Of a stretch of 64,000 nucleotides of DNA, positions 11,208 to 22,298 are shown one piece after another (position 1 is the stretch's first letter; every line of letters starts with the position of its first letter). The DNA lies in assembly GCA_025094145.1 (NCBI GenBank), contig JALLLS010000101.1, positions 46,953 to 110,952 of the forward strand. The letters are read 5' to 3'. Under the pieces are notes generated by a model. It had not been told where the DNA came from, searched no databases, and worked only from the letters and a program-made list of their open reading frames with translations. This stretch comes from Spinellus fusiger. Its lineage: Eukaryota > Mucoromycota > Mucoromycetes > Mucorales > Phycomycetaceae. The position numbers and the translations under genes are program-made.

Positions 11208-12563
11208 TTAACCAAATAAAAGATTGAATGCATCCATGACTTTGTTTGAACAAAATGTAGACTCTTCATGTGCAAAGTCATACTCTTCTACACCTGATGC
11301 CACCATAATCTTGGTTTCTGTAGGTTGATCAGCAGTAAGATCATCATAGCGCAATTCAACTTGGAGTTCACTACAGAATAGATGAGTTTACTATGTAAAG
11401 CAGCGATCTCCTATTCTATTTCTAGTTCTCTCATAACGATTGATATTACCCTGCATCTGTTTTAATCTTGAATTGCAAATGGCTCCTGGCTCTTGATTCT
11501 GTCTCAATGTCCACAATATTAGTCTGACTCTCTGCCCATGTCACAAATTCGTTGATTTGTTCTCTTCTTGAGACATAGGCCAGTAGAAAGTCTTGGAGAG
11601 TGCGTAAAAATGCCTGAATATGTGTTTATATGACCATCACAGTTTTCTGTAACTACTTTTTTTATATATCTAAACACTTCATCTACCTCTTTATCATGTA
11701 GAAATGTCTTTTCCAAATGTTTAAGCGGAATAAAAAGAGGAATGGTGTGTTTTTCAATAGCCCATTTCTTTTTGTAGATGGGGTCTTTTCTGAAGAGTAA
11801 ATAATAAGGCTCGCGATAGACCTCTACAAACAGAGAACATTGGGTGTAGGTAGCTGTTCTTGTTCCCAAGAGAACCTACGCTTATAAAATGTATCCAGTC
11901 GAATGCCATGGTATTGGTCGTTGAAGTTGAAGGTAGTGCGTCCACACAGACGATAATACCCAATGACTTCCTGTACACACCTTGCTTCTGTAGCTGTCAT
12001 CATTTGGTCCAATATCTTTTTATTATTATTATTGAATCGTAATAAAAACCCTTGAGATACAGTGCCAATGCATGTAAAATAAAATACATTCGTATACTAC
12101 CTTTTGTTGTACATCTTTCATTTCTGATGCCTTGTATCGTGTTGGATCTAGGGGCAGTAGCTTATCAGTGATAAAGACAAACAAGAGTCTTATAAGATAA
12201 GAAAACCTTTAATCTCTTCAGAGAACTTGGTAGCAACAATGCGAGCAATCTTCTCTTCCATGACAGCACACTTTAGCTTTCGATGTTCTTCCTTCACTTG
12301 AGTCACTAAAGACAATGCTCTTGTTTCAGTATAGATAAAATAAAAAGTCTACCTCTTTATCTACATTAACTTATCACTTGCATTGGCGACGAAGGTCTAA
12401 TATCTGTGCCTTCAACTTCTCTTTTCCCTTTGGCAAGCTAAACAGCCATGAAATAAAATAAAATAAAATAAAATAAGCACTGAACATGAATATCAACAGT
12501 TTACAAGCTGTCGTCTGTAGGTGCGACCATAGTGAATGGTGTATAGTCCTCCATGGCGTCCAT
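11208..12563 (-). CDS. Kinetochore COMA-complex subunit CENP-O/Mcm21
   Basis: Exons from the 5' end: 12563..12505, 12437..12378, 12319..12207, 12160..12101, 12015..11880, 11823..11657, 11613..11450 and 11370..11208. The early part is a predicted coiled coil. The conserved RWD-type core reads EVIGYYRLCGRTTF, HGIRLDTFYK-VYREPYYLLF and AIEKHTIPLFIPLKHLEKTF, matching CENP-O/Mcm21, followed by AFLRTLQDFLLAYVSRREQI. This subunit pairs with CENP-P/Ctf19 in the inner kinetochore. One junction is unresolved: joining exons 3 and 4 with the 46 nt intron at 12161-12206 puts LLPLDPTRYKASE out of frame by one base. A single extra base near 12205 would instead let both exons read through. It converges with the RNase gene (92 bp between stops) and shares a 122 bp promoter region with the HIRIP3-like gene. 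Confidence 0.8.
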
Positions 12564-12685
12564 GAGCAAGAAACAAAAGAGAATAATAGAACGGTGGCTT
12601 TGTAAAACGGAATGCTGCCACGCGCCTTATTTGCTTTGCTTATTTTCTTTTGTTGGGCCTTTATTTTATTTTCTCTACATTGAAT
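12564..12685. promoter_or_regulatory. Compact divergent promoter, CENP-O / HIRIP3-like
   Basis: Only 122 bp separate the two head-to-head start codons (12563 minus and 12686 plus). The centre carries GCCACGCGCC (12617-12626), which contains an ACGCG core like the MluI cell-cycle box bound by MBF in yeasts. That reading is by eye only. Both genes act on chromosomes, so co-expression is plausible. Confidence 0.4.
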
Positions 12686-14498
12686 ATGATACGTCTTGAT
12701 AGCTCATTCAAGCAAAAGTTGGAAATGTATTGTTCATCACTGCATGTCTGTTTATAATGTTCTTTTATTATTTATTGCTATAGAATTATTCGTGAAGGAG
12801 ATCTAAAGTAAGTTCAGTGTGTTCATGTCCTAGGCACTGACACCTCGATACAAGTGTATTGACAGCCAAAAGTATTCGGTGTCTACTGGAGACGCAGCTC
12901 GTAAGTCTGTACTTTGTTATAGCCAATATCAGGCACTGACTTTTTTTTTTAATATTATAATTATAATTATGATAAAAAATTTCTGTGTAATGCACTGCTC
13001 ATCCTTCACCTCTGCCTTACAAAAAGCATCTTCCTGCCAAAGCACTTGACAAGGATCCACTAAAGACTGTGGTGAATAAGGCGATTGAGGAAATATTTCT
13101 TCAGTATGAGGCGGAACACAGTCATGACAGCGAAAAGGAGGATCCAATTTCCATCAGAAAATCCAGAGAAAAAACTAAGCAAAAAACCACGAGTGATGGA
13201 AATAGACGAACGTTGATGTCTTCTACAGTTGAAGCAGAAAAGAGCAGTGATCAAGGCAATTCGAGGACGAAGAGAGAAATACATTCCTCAGAAGATAAAG
13301 ACTTGGAGGATGACATTTCTCCGTCAAAAAGAAAAAATCTTGGAAAAAGAAGATTGGAAGAAGAGAGTGAAGAAGAAGACATTGCCCCAGTAAGAAAAAG
13401 AGAATCTAAAAAGAAAACACCACAGCACATAGAGGAGAGTGAAGAGGAAGACATTGCCCCAGTAAGAAAAAGAGAATCTAAAAAGAAAACACCACAACAC
13501 ATAGAGGAGAGTGAAGAAGAGCCTTCCGTGCCAAAAAGAAAGAGAGTCGAGAAAAAGACTTTAAGAAAAGAAAGCACATCAAAACCTACAGAAAGTAAGT
13601 AAAATATCTTTTGCAAGAATGCGAGAATGAGAATAGTTTAGTAGACTCTACTTGAACACTAACTTTTTTTTTATAAAGAAAAGCATAGAACATCAGAGAT
13701 AGTACATGATAGCGATGAAGAATCCAATACAAGTGACAGCGGATCACCACCAACAAAACTCAAACACAAAAGCACACCAAAGATAGTACAGGAGGAGGAG
13801 GAGGATGAAGCAAACGAACTCAAATCACCTGCACCCAAAAAGACAGAAGCAAAGAGAACATCGGCTAAAGAGAATGCCAGTAGAGTAGGCGTCGATGACT
13901 CTTGTAAAACCATTTCTTTATTTCTAAATACCCTTGATAGGCATCTCCCAATGAAGAAAAGATCAAGCGCCTTAAGCACTATATCAACAAATGTGGAGTT
14001 AGAAAACAGTGGTAGGTCCTTTTTCCTGTCCAAGTAAGCCTGCAAGTTATTTATTACAGATACTCTCTTTCAGGGGGAAGGAGTTGGCAGACTGTAAAAC
14101 TGCAAAGTCACAAACAAACAAACTAGAAGCCATCCTTAAGGAGCTTGGAGTTACAGGTAAACAATAGAAAGAAAGAAAAACTCAGCAGTGTGATAAGTGA
14201 TTTACACTAACTCCAAGGCCGTCCAACCCTTGAGAAGTGTGAAAAGGTGAAAATGGAAAGAGAGTTCCGGGATGAGCTCGCTAGTTTAGACTCTCAGAAT
14301 ATCCTAGACCATGGCCAACGAGTCCATACACGCGCCAAACAGGTTAGAAGGTCCAGAGCCATCCTCAAAGAAGACAGTGAGGAAGACAATGGAGAAGACA
14401 GTGAGGAAGACAACGGAAAAGACAGTGAGGAAGACAAACCAGCAAATGCAGGCATTGATTTTTCTTTTCTTGGTGAACAGAGTTCTGATAGCGAATGA
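12686..14498 (+). CDS. HIRIP3-like histone chaperone with DEK-C domain and CHZ motif
   Basis: Exons 12686..12726, 12784..12807, 12855..12900, 13027..13594, 13679..13884, 13941..14011, 14074..14156 and 14218..14498 give 439 residues with every phase closed. The N-terminus is a DEK-C-like fold (EGDLNVLTAKSIRCLLETQL, then KTVVNKAIEEIF). The middle is a charged, disordered Ser/Glu/Lys region with a 24-residue internal duplication. The C-terminal core reads KIKRLKHYINKCGVRKQW, ELADCKTAKSQ, LEAILKELGVTGRPTLEKC and LDSQNIL. This matches vertebrate HIRIP3 and its CHZ-type histone-binding motif, followed by an acidic tail. HIRIP3/Chz1-type proteins chaperone H2A(.Z)-H2B. Splicing uses very short exons (24 and 46 nt) at the 5' end. 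Confidence 0.87.
13363..13506 (+). repeat. 72 bp in-frame tandem duplication within HIRIP3-like gene
   Basis: Two nearly identical 72 bp units (13363-13434 and 13435-13506) encode a 24-residue acidic/basic block each, and the start of a third unit follows. The copies differ at only a few positions, suggesting a recent expansion in the disordered linker. Confidence 0.9.
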
Positions 14499-14545
14499 AT
14501 AGTAAACAGGCATATTTTTATTTGATTCAACAATGTACTTATCAA

Positions 14546-16809
14546 CTACCATCTGAAGAAAGGACTAATAAAAGAATATAACAGGCTAAAAAACATTTTA
14601 AGTAGCTTGAAAGAAGTATTATACCATGTTTTCCTATCTTCAACGATCTTTGGAGGAGCTCTATTTGAGATTCGGAATGGGTGAGCCTCTGTGTTAAACA
14701 CCCATTGACGAAACGAGACACTTTCAGAGGCCTTTGTATCGTAAAACAAATAAAGATATTTGAATGTCTCAGCAAAGAAAAAGCTAGAGAAAAAGAGATG
14801 GTGAGGGTTAGAAGGAGTACATTTTGTTTGTCCCTTACCTTTCTTGACGATCATCCCACACTGCATACATTGTGTCAACATCACGAATACCAGAAAATCC
14901 AGAGCTAGTACGGCAGAACATATGAAGAGAATTGAAAATATCCCAGGCCATTCTTTCATATTTATCATCTCCAGTTATCTTGTAGAAATAATAGAGAGAC
15001 TCGAGTGTTTCTATCCAATGAAACGATCAAACGATGAATAATAAAGTGATGAAGTGTGGATGAGTGCTATAGTTTACCTGGTCTAAGGATATAACTTGAA
15101 GTAGTAGGAAAAGCACCATAAGTGTCTGCAAGCTCCTTGCATCTATCTGTCAATCGACCCACGACTGTATGCCCGTCATAAGCGTCTTTCCACCCAAATG
15201 TCTCTGGTGCTAAACCTGTTTTTGTTGAATTCCATACAGTATAGCAGCCTTCCATAAGCTTTGTAGCCAATATCTCAATATCATTTAACTCTGAGATGGC
15301 CCGTGAGGCCAGAAGAAGAGCTCCAGGAGCAAAACATGCCTGTGTTTTTTTTGTATTCAAAAGTAAATATACTTGCATGGCGTCTGATAGTGATACTTAC
15401 AAGCTCATCCATAACAGGAACCTGGATACCATTGATGACAGTAGCAAGAAAAAATTTATCTTTATGGTTTTGTGGACTAGTTACTAGATACTTTTCAAGG
15501 CTCCGTACTGCAGTGATAGCCATCTCCTTCATTTCCATATCTTGCTGATTGGACATAATGTATTGTTTAATCAGATACTAAAGATGGTATTGATGGATAT
15601 AAGTTATGTAGTGGTAGTTTGTAGGTTACCTCATAGAAACTATCTGACATGCCACCCCAAGATACATAATCTTTATATTTATATTTATATTTATAAAGAT
15701 TAGTATGCTATGTTTATATTTCATTAGGAAACACTTACCACCCACTGGTTTTCCATTATCCGGATTTATTAAATGAGGGAAAAGACCAGGCATCGAAGAA
15801 TGAAGTGATTGGAATGTCTTGTAGACTCGTTGTCCCTACCATCAGTCTATTAAGAGACATCTACAGGATTAACTATGTATCCTTACCGTATAGTGATAAG
15901 TCCAATTGCCTGTGATCTGAGAGAGACGTGTAAATTCAAGCTGAACAGAGCCAAGTTCAGCAAGACAAGAAGCACCTTCTGGAAACCCTGATTTTACTGG
16001 TATTCCTCTATTTTCATGTATATTTTTCATTTTTAAATATCGGTATTATCCTACTGAGGAAAGTACATACGTTCTAAAGTTGACATATTGATAAGGAATG
16101 CCAGTGGGTGTATCAAAAGCAGGCAATAATAGATGGACAAGCTCCACTGCCTTTGTGATAAATAGATCGTCGTTTGATAGATCATAGGCAGACAAAAGGC
16201 CACCCACATAGCGGATGACAGTCTCAAACACTTGTACTTCTTCATGCTCAGGTTTTAGTTGTTTCCATTCAATATATTTGACATAGTTTCTAGCCTCTTC
16301 AAATTGACTATCCAACTCCATCAGAAACAGAGTGTCCAAGGCATCCACAATAGTAGCTATGAATTAACATAGCTGTCAATGTACTGAAATATATAATAAT
16401 GGATAGACTCCACCTACCGCCCCATCCATTTCTGTGTTTATTATTTTCAACAGAAGAATATCTGATAAGTCAACGAAGAAAGAAGACAGATGCTGCCTTG
16501 TTGTCATTTTTACCTGGTATTGATTGGACGGTTGCTCACTGGTCTATTCTCATCATATCCCCAGCTAAAAGTTCTATAGCCCTCCCAAGAGAATACAAAA
16601 GCACCCTTAATGAAGTCTTGTTTTTCCTGCTGTGTCAGTTGATCAGCACCCGGCAGTGGGTACTGTGTCAGGACGTGGTATTCTTTATTGGTAATTGTAC
16701 TATTATTAACAATATGTTTTTGAAAAACATCGTAGCTCAGTGAATGAACAAATGTAAAAAAGAAAATCAAAAGTCCTATCTTTCTTTGGATCCACTCCAA
16801 TAAATGCAT
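14546..16809 (-). CDS. GH47 mannosyl-oligosaccharide 1,2-alpha-mannosidase
   Basis: Ten exons: 16809..16514, 16431..16418 (14 nt), 16356..16071, 16007..15887, 15835..15739, 15670..15630, 15577..15401, 15339..15078, 15010..14839 and 14783..14546; 567 residues, all phases closed. The N-terminus MHLLEWIQRKIGLLIFFF is a signal peptide or anchor. GH47 landmarks in order: GYDENRPVSNRPIN, IVDALDTLFLMEL, EVQVFETVIRYVGGLLSAYD, LAELGSVQLEF, SWGGMSDSFYE, RPETLESLYYFYKITGD and the C-terminal calcium-binding VFNTEAHP. Class I alpha-mannosidases trim Man9 N-glycans in the ER/Golgi. The usual HLxCF segment is reduced to ACFAPGALLL. It converges with the HIRIP3-like gene, 47 bp between stops, so the 3' UTRs probably overlap. 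An upstream Met at 16872 in the same frame would add a second hydrophobic stretch; I prefer 16809. Confidence 0.93.
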
Positions 16810-16951
16810 GTTCCAAAGACAAAGAAAAAAGAGAAAAATAAAATAAAAATAAACAATGGAATAAGTAAACAAAAAAATGGACTTTCCATAACTCTATCTT
16901 TTATAGTAACTACAAGATGACGATTGTAGCTAATCCCGTACTACACATGCT

Positions 16952-18168
16952 TACACACCCAAAGATTTTTCTGGCTTTTAACCAATGACACAACTATCCC
17001 TTTATGCCCGAAAATATTTTGCCCTTTTATGAAAATGTGTTTAAGATCAAAAGGTCTGTGGATACCTCAATATCAAATTGTATTATCAGTAAAATATATT
17101 GTTTATGAATAAAGTTGTTTATTGCAATAGTATAGATAATAGTATAGTATGACTATAGCTACTGTCCAAGTGCATTCCCTCATAGCAATAGAATCTATAC
17201 CCTAAAAGCTTTGTGCTTTATCCTTGGGAGATAGATAAATATGCTCAGGAGTATACCTTAGAGACCCTAGACAGTATAGAAGACTACCTGAGACTGACTT
17301 GAAAGGAGTCTTTATTTATTAACAATACAATGAGTGTCTTGTGGATTACAATGAGCTCAAGCCCAGATAAAGACACTGCTTACCTTTTTATCACTAGAAT
17401 AGTCTTTGGTACTGTCTATCACCTCCTTCTATTGTTTATTTTTGTTAATAATAGTACATTACCTTGTTTATTTATGCTCATCTCAATGAGTGCTTAAGTA
17501 TCAAATTGTATAGACAGTGTGGGAAATAACAAAAGGAGGGGAATATCAAAACAAATAATAACGTTGTATCTATTATTTTAGTGATGTATATACTAGCCTC
17601 CATTCATAAAACTCACAAGTCAAAATTCACGTCAAACAATTCACACTCTATTTGCCTTGGGCCTAAAGTCCAGTATTAGAAATAATACTTTGTAATCATT
17701 AAGTACTATTGTTGAAAACAGTTACAATAACATAGTTACTGAAGTGATTATGAATATTGAGTCGATGAATGGCTATAATATTCTCAGCACAAGTGATTTT
17801 GGTTCTATTTTATGGACAATGATCACTAGAGTTAATTCTTTGTGTGTTCTATAATACATCTTTCTTAAGCAGTGTCATACTGCAAATACTATGGGCTTAA
17901 GGATAACACATTATGTTAAACAATAAATGCAGTGACTGAGTTGTAATTTTGGGGTGATTCTTGTTCTATTTCTTGTCTTTACAGCCAATTCTATAGCATT
18001 TAAATTGCAAAGTCAATAGTGATTGCCTAAACAGGCAATCAGAGTTTGAAATATCTCATTTAGACAGCGAAAAAGGCCTTTTTAAACATATTAGCCAATC
18101 ATAAGAATATTGAGAGTTTATTCTCAGTATATTTACTAATATATCCCAAAAATCTTTGGGCGTGTGTA
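16952..18168 (+). mobile_element. 1.2 kb TIR element, non-coding relative of the Fanzor transposons
   Basis: The left end reads TACACACCCAAAGATTTTT and the right end, reverse-complemented, reads TACACGCCCAAAGATTTTT-like sequence; both begin with TA. Internal sequence is closely repeated at 41815-43089, in inverted orientation at about 23740-24590, and in parts at 26150-26773 and 47341-47690. Its first 110 bp match the right ends of the two Fanzor elements. No significant open frame remains. It is best read as a decayed or non-autonomous DNA transposon of the same family. Confidence 0.78.
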
Positions 18169-19147
18169 GAAATAGGTTAACTGACTGTGCCTTGTTGAAC
18201 TCTAAAAACACATGTACACGTTTTTTAAAGTAGAACACACGACTGATTAAAGTATTCTATTTGATGACTAGTATTAACGCCATCTGTACACCAAGGTCCC
18301 CTAATGAGAGGTAAAAATTAGATTGCATTGTTCAAAATATAGAAACAAAAGGTGTGTTTGGTAATGTAAGAAGTATATTTTGCAAAGCTTTTGATGTCTA
18401 ATGAATAGCTAGCTTTTATATCTTTTCTACTTATCATAATAGTCTATCTAAAAAATACTAGAGCAATCTCTTTTGAAACACTTGCCAAGTCTTTTCATCA
18501 CCTCAACATATTGAGTGTAAGAGGCTTCCTAATTTTCAATAGCATTGAGAGAATAATACTCTTACTCAATGTAAAGAGAACTATTACATCATCATGTTAA
18601 CTAAGAAATCCCTAAATAAAAACTCTGAGCTTTCAATAAATAAAAAGAGGAAAGAGAGATCCATGAGACAGTGTTGTGTATTGCCAATGAATTTATAGCC
18701 ACAAGATGAAGTCCTAAACAATGTACAATGCATCTTTGCTACTACTTGTCAATGGCCTATCCTCCTCTAGATAGAGTGTGTTAGCCATTTCAATAACTGC
18801 CATAGTAGAACACTATAAGCATGGGTTCATACACTATATAAACAATGAATACAACTTTATAAACAATTTCACCACTGCATTCCTTTATATCAAAGATACT
18901 ATATGCTTATATCTTTGGACTTGGCTATTTACAAAGAATTGTTATGAATAATGTGGGTAAAGAAAGAGTCTTTAAAGAAATACTGCATAGAACAAGGTAC
19001 GTGTAGAACAAGGCACTTGTTTAGAAATAGACACTGATCTACAAAAGTTAATTTGGAGTATACATTAGAAAAAGACTATAGCAATCAATATACATCATGC
19101 ATGGATCTTCATGACAAGAGGTTAGGGTGGGATTCATACGCTACTGG
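18169..19147. other. Intergenic, no gene seen
   Basis: AT-rich sequence between the TIR element and the 3' end of the WD40 gene. Only short, unsupported open frames are present, with no recognisable repeat family end. Confidence 0.6.
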
Positions 19148-21281
19148 CTACAGGTAAGGGACAGAACATCCTTGGCAATTCTGGAACTCAAAAATACCAC
19201 TAAATAGAATATACATGTATTAACTCTACAGTTTATTTACATACCTTCTTACCCATAACATGCGTCTGTATTTGCAATATAAAAATAATAGTCATCAGGA
19301 GTGAAGCCTAATTACAAACACGCGGTTACTTTCTTCTGTCATTCCCTATTACTTACAAATGCCTGAAATGTCTCCAAACATGTCAATCACCTGACTCTGA
19401 TCATAAGTAGATGTATCATAGAGATGTACAAAGTCAATGGGTTCTGATGCTGCCAGGTATTTTCCATTATGAGAAAACTGGAGAGATCGAATCGAACCAA
19501 TATTTGCACCAAGTACATAGACTGCCTTTGTTGATTTACGAATATCATAGATTCTATCCATACATTTATTAGACTATTCTGTGTCAATGAAGTCTAATCA
19601 TTTACCTTGTTGTCTTGTCCTGGTTTCCAGTAGCCAGCATCCACCCATTAGGATGCCATGCACAGGCAAATGAGTAGTCATGATGCTCATTAATGTCTGC
19701 CACTACTGTACTTGTTCAATAAACCATTCTATAGTAAAACGGTACCTTTATTGGATACTATGTCTATAATTAATGTCCTTGTAGTATCGCCCACAGCACA
19801 CATCAATTGCCCATTCAAGGTGGTTGCAGAACACTCAATATCATTAACATGGAGGTACAGTCATCTATGACTTACATTGATGGGAAATGGGAAATTCAAT
19901 ACACTATCAGGCTTCAGTGTTTCCAAGTTAATGGTGCGAACTTTATGGTCATTGCTAGATACAATAGCACATGTACCTAATCCATAGATTAGAATTGCCA
20001 CTGGCTTACATGTAGGATGTAGCTTACTACCACTCCTGCTGGAAATGATATCTATATGATTTGCAATTCCATTTACATGATAGGTAATGAGTCCATAATA
20101 AACAGGTGTATCCTTATTATCCATTCTCTGACATGCAAATTCTCCTGTAAATCCACCCACAACCATCATATTATGCCTACACGCCATGCTGCTGATCTTG
20201 AAGGTCATGCCTTGTGCTGTTTGTGATTGCTGTACATTCATCACATCCTGGGTTGTTTTTAGATGGGGAGACCACCGCTTTACTATATCATCATCTATAG
20301 TCCCAGTGCATTAGAATGGAAGATCGACAGAAGAACCACCTACATATATAATAGATGTTGTTCTTGTTGGGTGCCCATAACAGATTTCGTAATTGGAAGT
20401 GTCCATAAGTGCATCGTATGTTTATGTTTGAGTGGTTGAATTTATAAAAGAAATGATCTGTGGATACGTTTCGAGTCGTTGGTTCCTAGATACATCCCTC
20501 CATTTATAAGTACACAAGTACATAAATGAACATCCACTGAATGAGAATAGCTCCAAGAACAGCTCACTTACCCACCTCAATCTTATACAATAATAGTGTT
20601 TCATAGTAGTCTCTTAGACTGAGGTAATTTTCATAGTTTGTATTTCTATTGATTTGTTATGTTGATATCCTCTTGTGGGTGGTCCTACCTTTCCTCCCTA
20701 TAATCATCTCTTATTGTATTGGTATTTCCCCAATCAATACCTTGCTGTGGTGTATCCATTAAGAGTATTAATATTAATATTTGTTATTAATATTTGTTAT
20801 TCAAACTGTATTTAATAAAGATATATTTCAACTACCATGTCTTCTCCTTCCAGATACATCTCCTCTGTAATCTCACCGTCCTATCGTATCTATTCATTAG
20901 GTACCTATGTTATGCTTACTCTTTTATGTATTACATCATAGTCATCAGAGTCATGGTGAAAGTGAGTGTCTGTTTCATCATCTTCTGTCATTTCTTCTAT
21001 GGATACAAATTTAATCCGAGGCATATCTTCTTCGTCTTTTTCATTGTCTTCTTTGTCTTCTTTGTCTTCATTGTCCTCTTTGTCTTCATTGTCTTCATAA
21101 GGGTTCTTTCTTTAGAATCAATGACAGTAGCCACCCACACTTACCAGGAGATATGTTCTGTACCAGATCAATGTCCTCCAAGCGACTGGTTACACGAGCA
21201 GAGTGTTATGGCTTGTTCACCTTTACTCATGCATAGAAACAAGCCTTACTTGTGAGGGGTGAAAGAGCTATCGTCATTCAT
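19148..21281 (-). CDS. WD40-repeat protein of the fission-yeast SPAC2A9.03 type
   Basis: Thirteen exons: 21281..21250, 21185..21145, 21092..20920, 20880..20836, 20744..20689, 20645..20572, 20457..20344, 20294..19876, 19833..19746, 19702..19606, 19553..19357, 19307..19253 and 19199..19148. They total 1443 nt, 480 residues, with every phase consistent. Residues about 24-45 are an acidic array of Asp-Asn-Glu-Asp-Lys units. Family landmarks are GEDMQGIDW, YGHFQLRNLLWAPNKNNIYY, FACAWHPNGWMLATGNQDK, SIRSLQFSHNGKYLAASEP and VIDMFGDISGI. The last blocks are WD40 blades. The family is widespread in fungi and plants but its function is not established. The start is inferred from phase; first-exon coordinates are less certain than the rest. 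Confidence 0.83.
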
Positions 21282-22298
21282 AGAGTCGTCAGGCAAAGAG
21301 GGTAGTTGTGATAATAGGATATTAAGATATTTGTACTGTTTGGAAGAGAACTGCTCCTATATGAGTGAGGTTGTTACTGGTGAGCAGGCACACGTGCGTT
21401 TGGCTTGGACTTTCTATTCTATTCTGCTCTATTGACTATAGATAAAGAGTGAGCAAGAGTGAGAAAAAGAGCCTGCACACCTACACACAAGCATAAGGTT
21501 GCGTCATACACCATCTCGTGACCTATCTGTTGATGGACTTCTTCAGGTACAATGGTGCCAGTGCTTTTATATTAGCACATCCTTCCATGGTCTATTGTAT
21601 TGGCTGTATTGGTTGTATTGGTTGTATCTGCTGTATTTGATGTATTTGCTGTATTTATTAGGTGGTGTTGGTGGTGATCATCTCAAGGTGGAATATCGGG
21701 GTAGTACTGAATGGGTAGGCGAATCAATCCAGTGCATTGAATATCACTCAAAGGGTAGATGTCCTTTCAGAATGCATGAAAATGTAGGTCTGCGTGCTCC
21801 CCACTTTTAATTTGTATTACTCTCATATTCTATTCATAGGGAGATTGGCTTTGTACTTGCTGGTATTCTCATGCTATCGGTGTCTGTATCCTGTCCTATT
21901 AACTTTTCATCCTTCACTAAAGAGAAGAGCAAAGGACATCTTCTTCTTCCTCCTCCTACTCCTATGAACCACGCCAACAAGAGAGATAGTGGGGCCAGTG
22001 CAAGATGAGCCAACTCCACCCAAGCCAAATAGAATATCATTTGGACTGCAGCAAAAAAGACTATAGAGCAGTAGCATTGAATAGGCCATGAAGCATTGTC
22101 CAATCCAATGACTCGTCTTTTATTTATTTATTCATAGTTAAACTATAGAAATGGTCCAATCATTCTTGTTGTGTATCCTTGCTGTGTCTCCTTGCACCTA
22201 TGTATGTGTCTGTTGTGTGCAAATCTAGCCTATTCTCTTGGACCCATGTGTCTCCTTTCATTTTGACCCTGTAATTGATGTATCTTTTTACGTAACTT
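21282..22298. other. Intergenic with TATTGGCTG-type microsatellite; possible unassigned exons
   Basis: Upstream of the WD40 gene. A TGTATT/TGTATTGG tandem tract lies at about 21590-21660. Plus-strand 21839-22007 could be an exon: it follows a TTCATAG acceptor and encodes EIGFVLAGILMLSVSVSCPI, a hydrophobic segment, then a polar tail to a stop. I could not connect it to a start codon or a family, so I do not call a gene. Confidence 0.4.

Noticed and set aside
20757..20759. ATG at 20759 as start of the WD40 protein
   Set aside because: Using the acceptor just downstream joins GEDM to QGIDW, the conserved family block, so translation starts further upstream.
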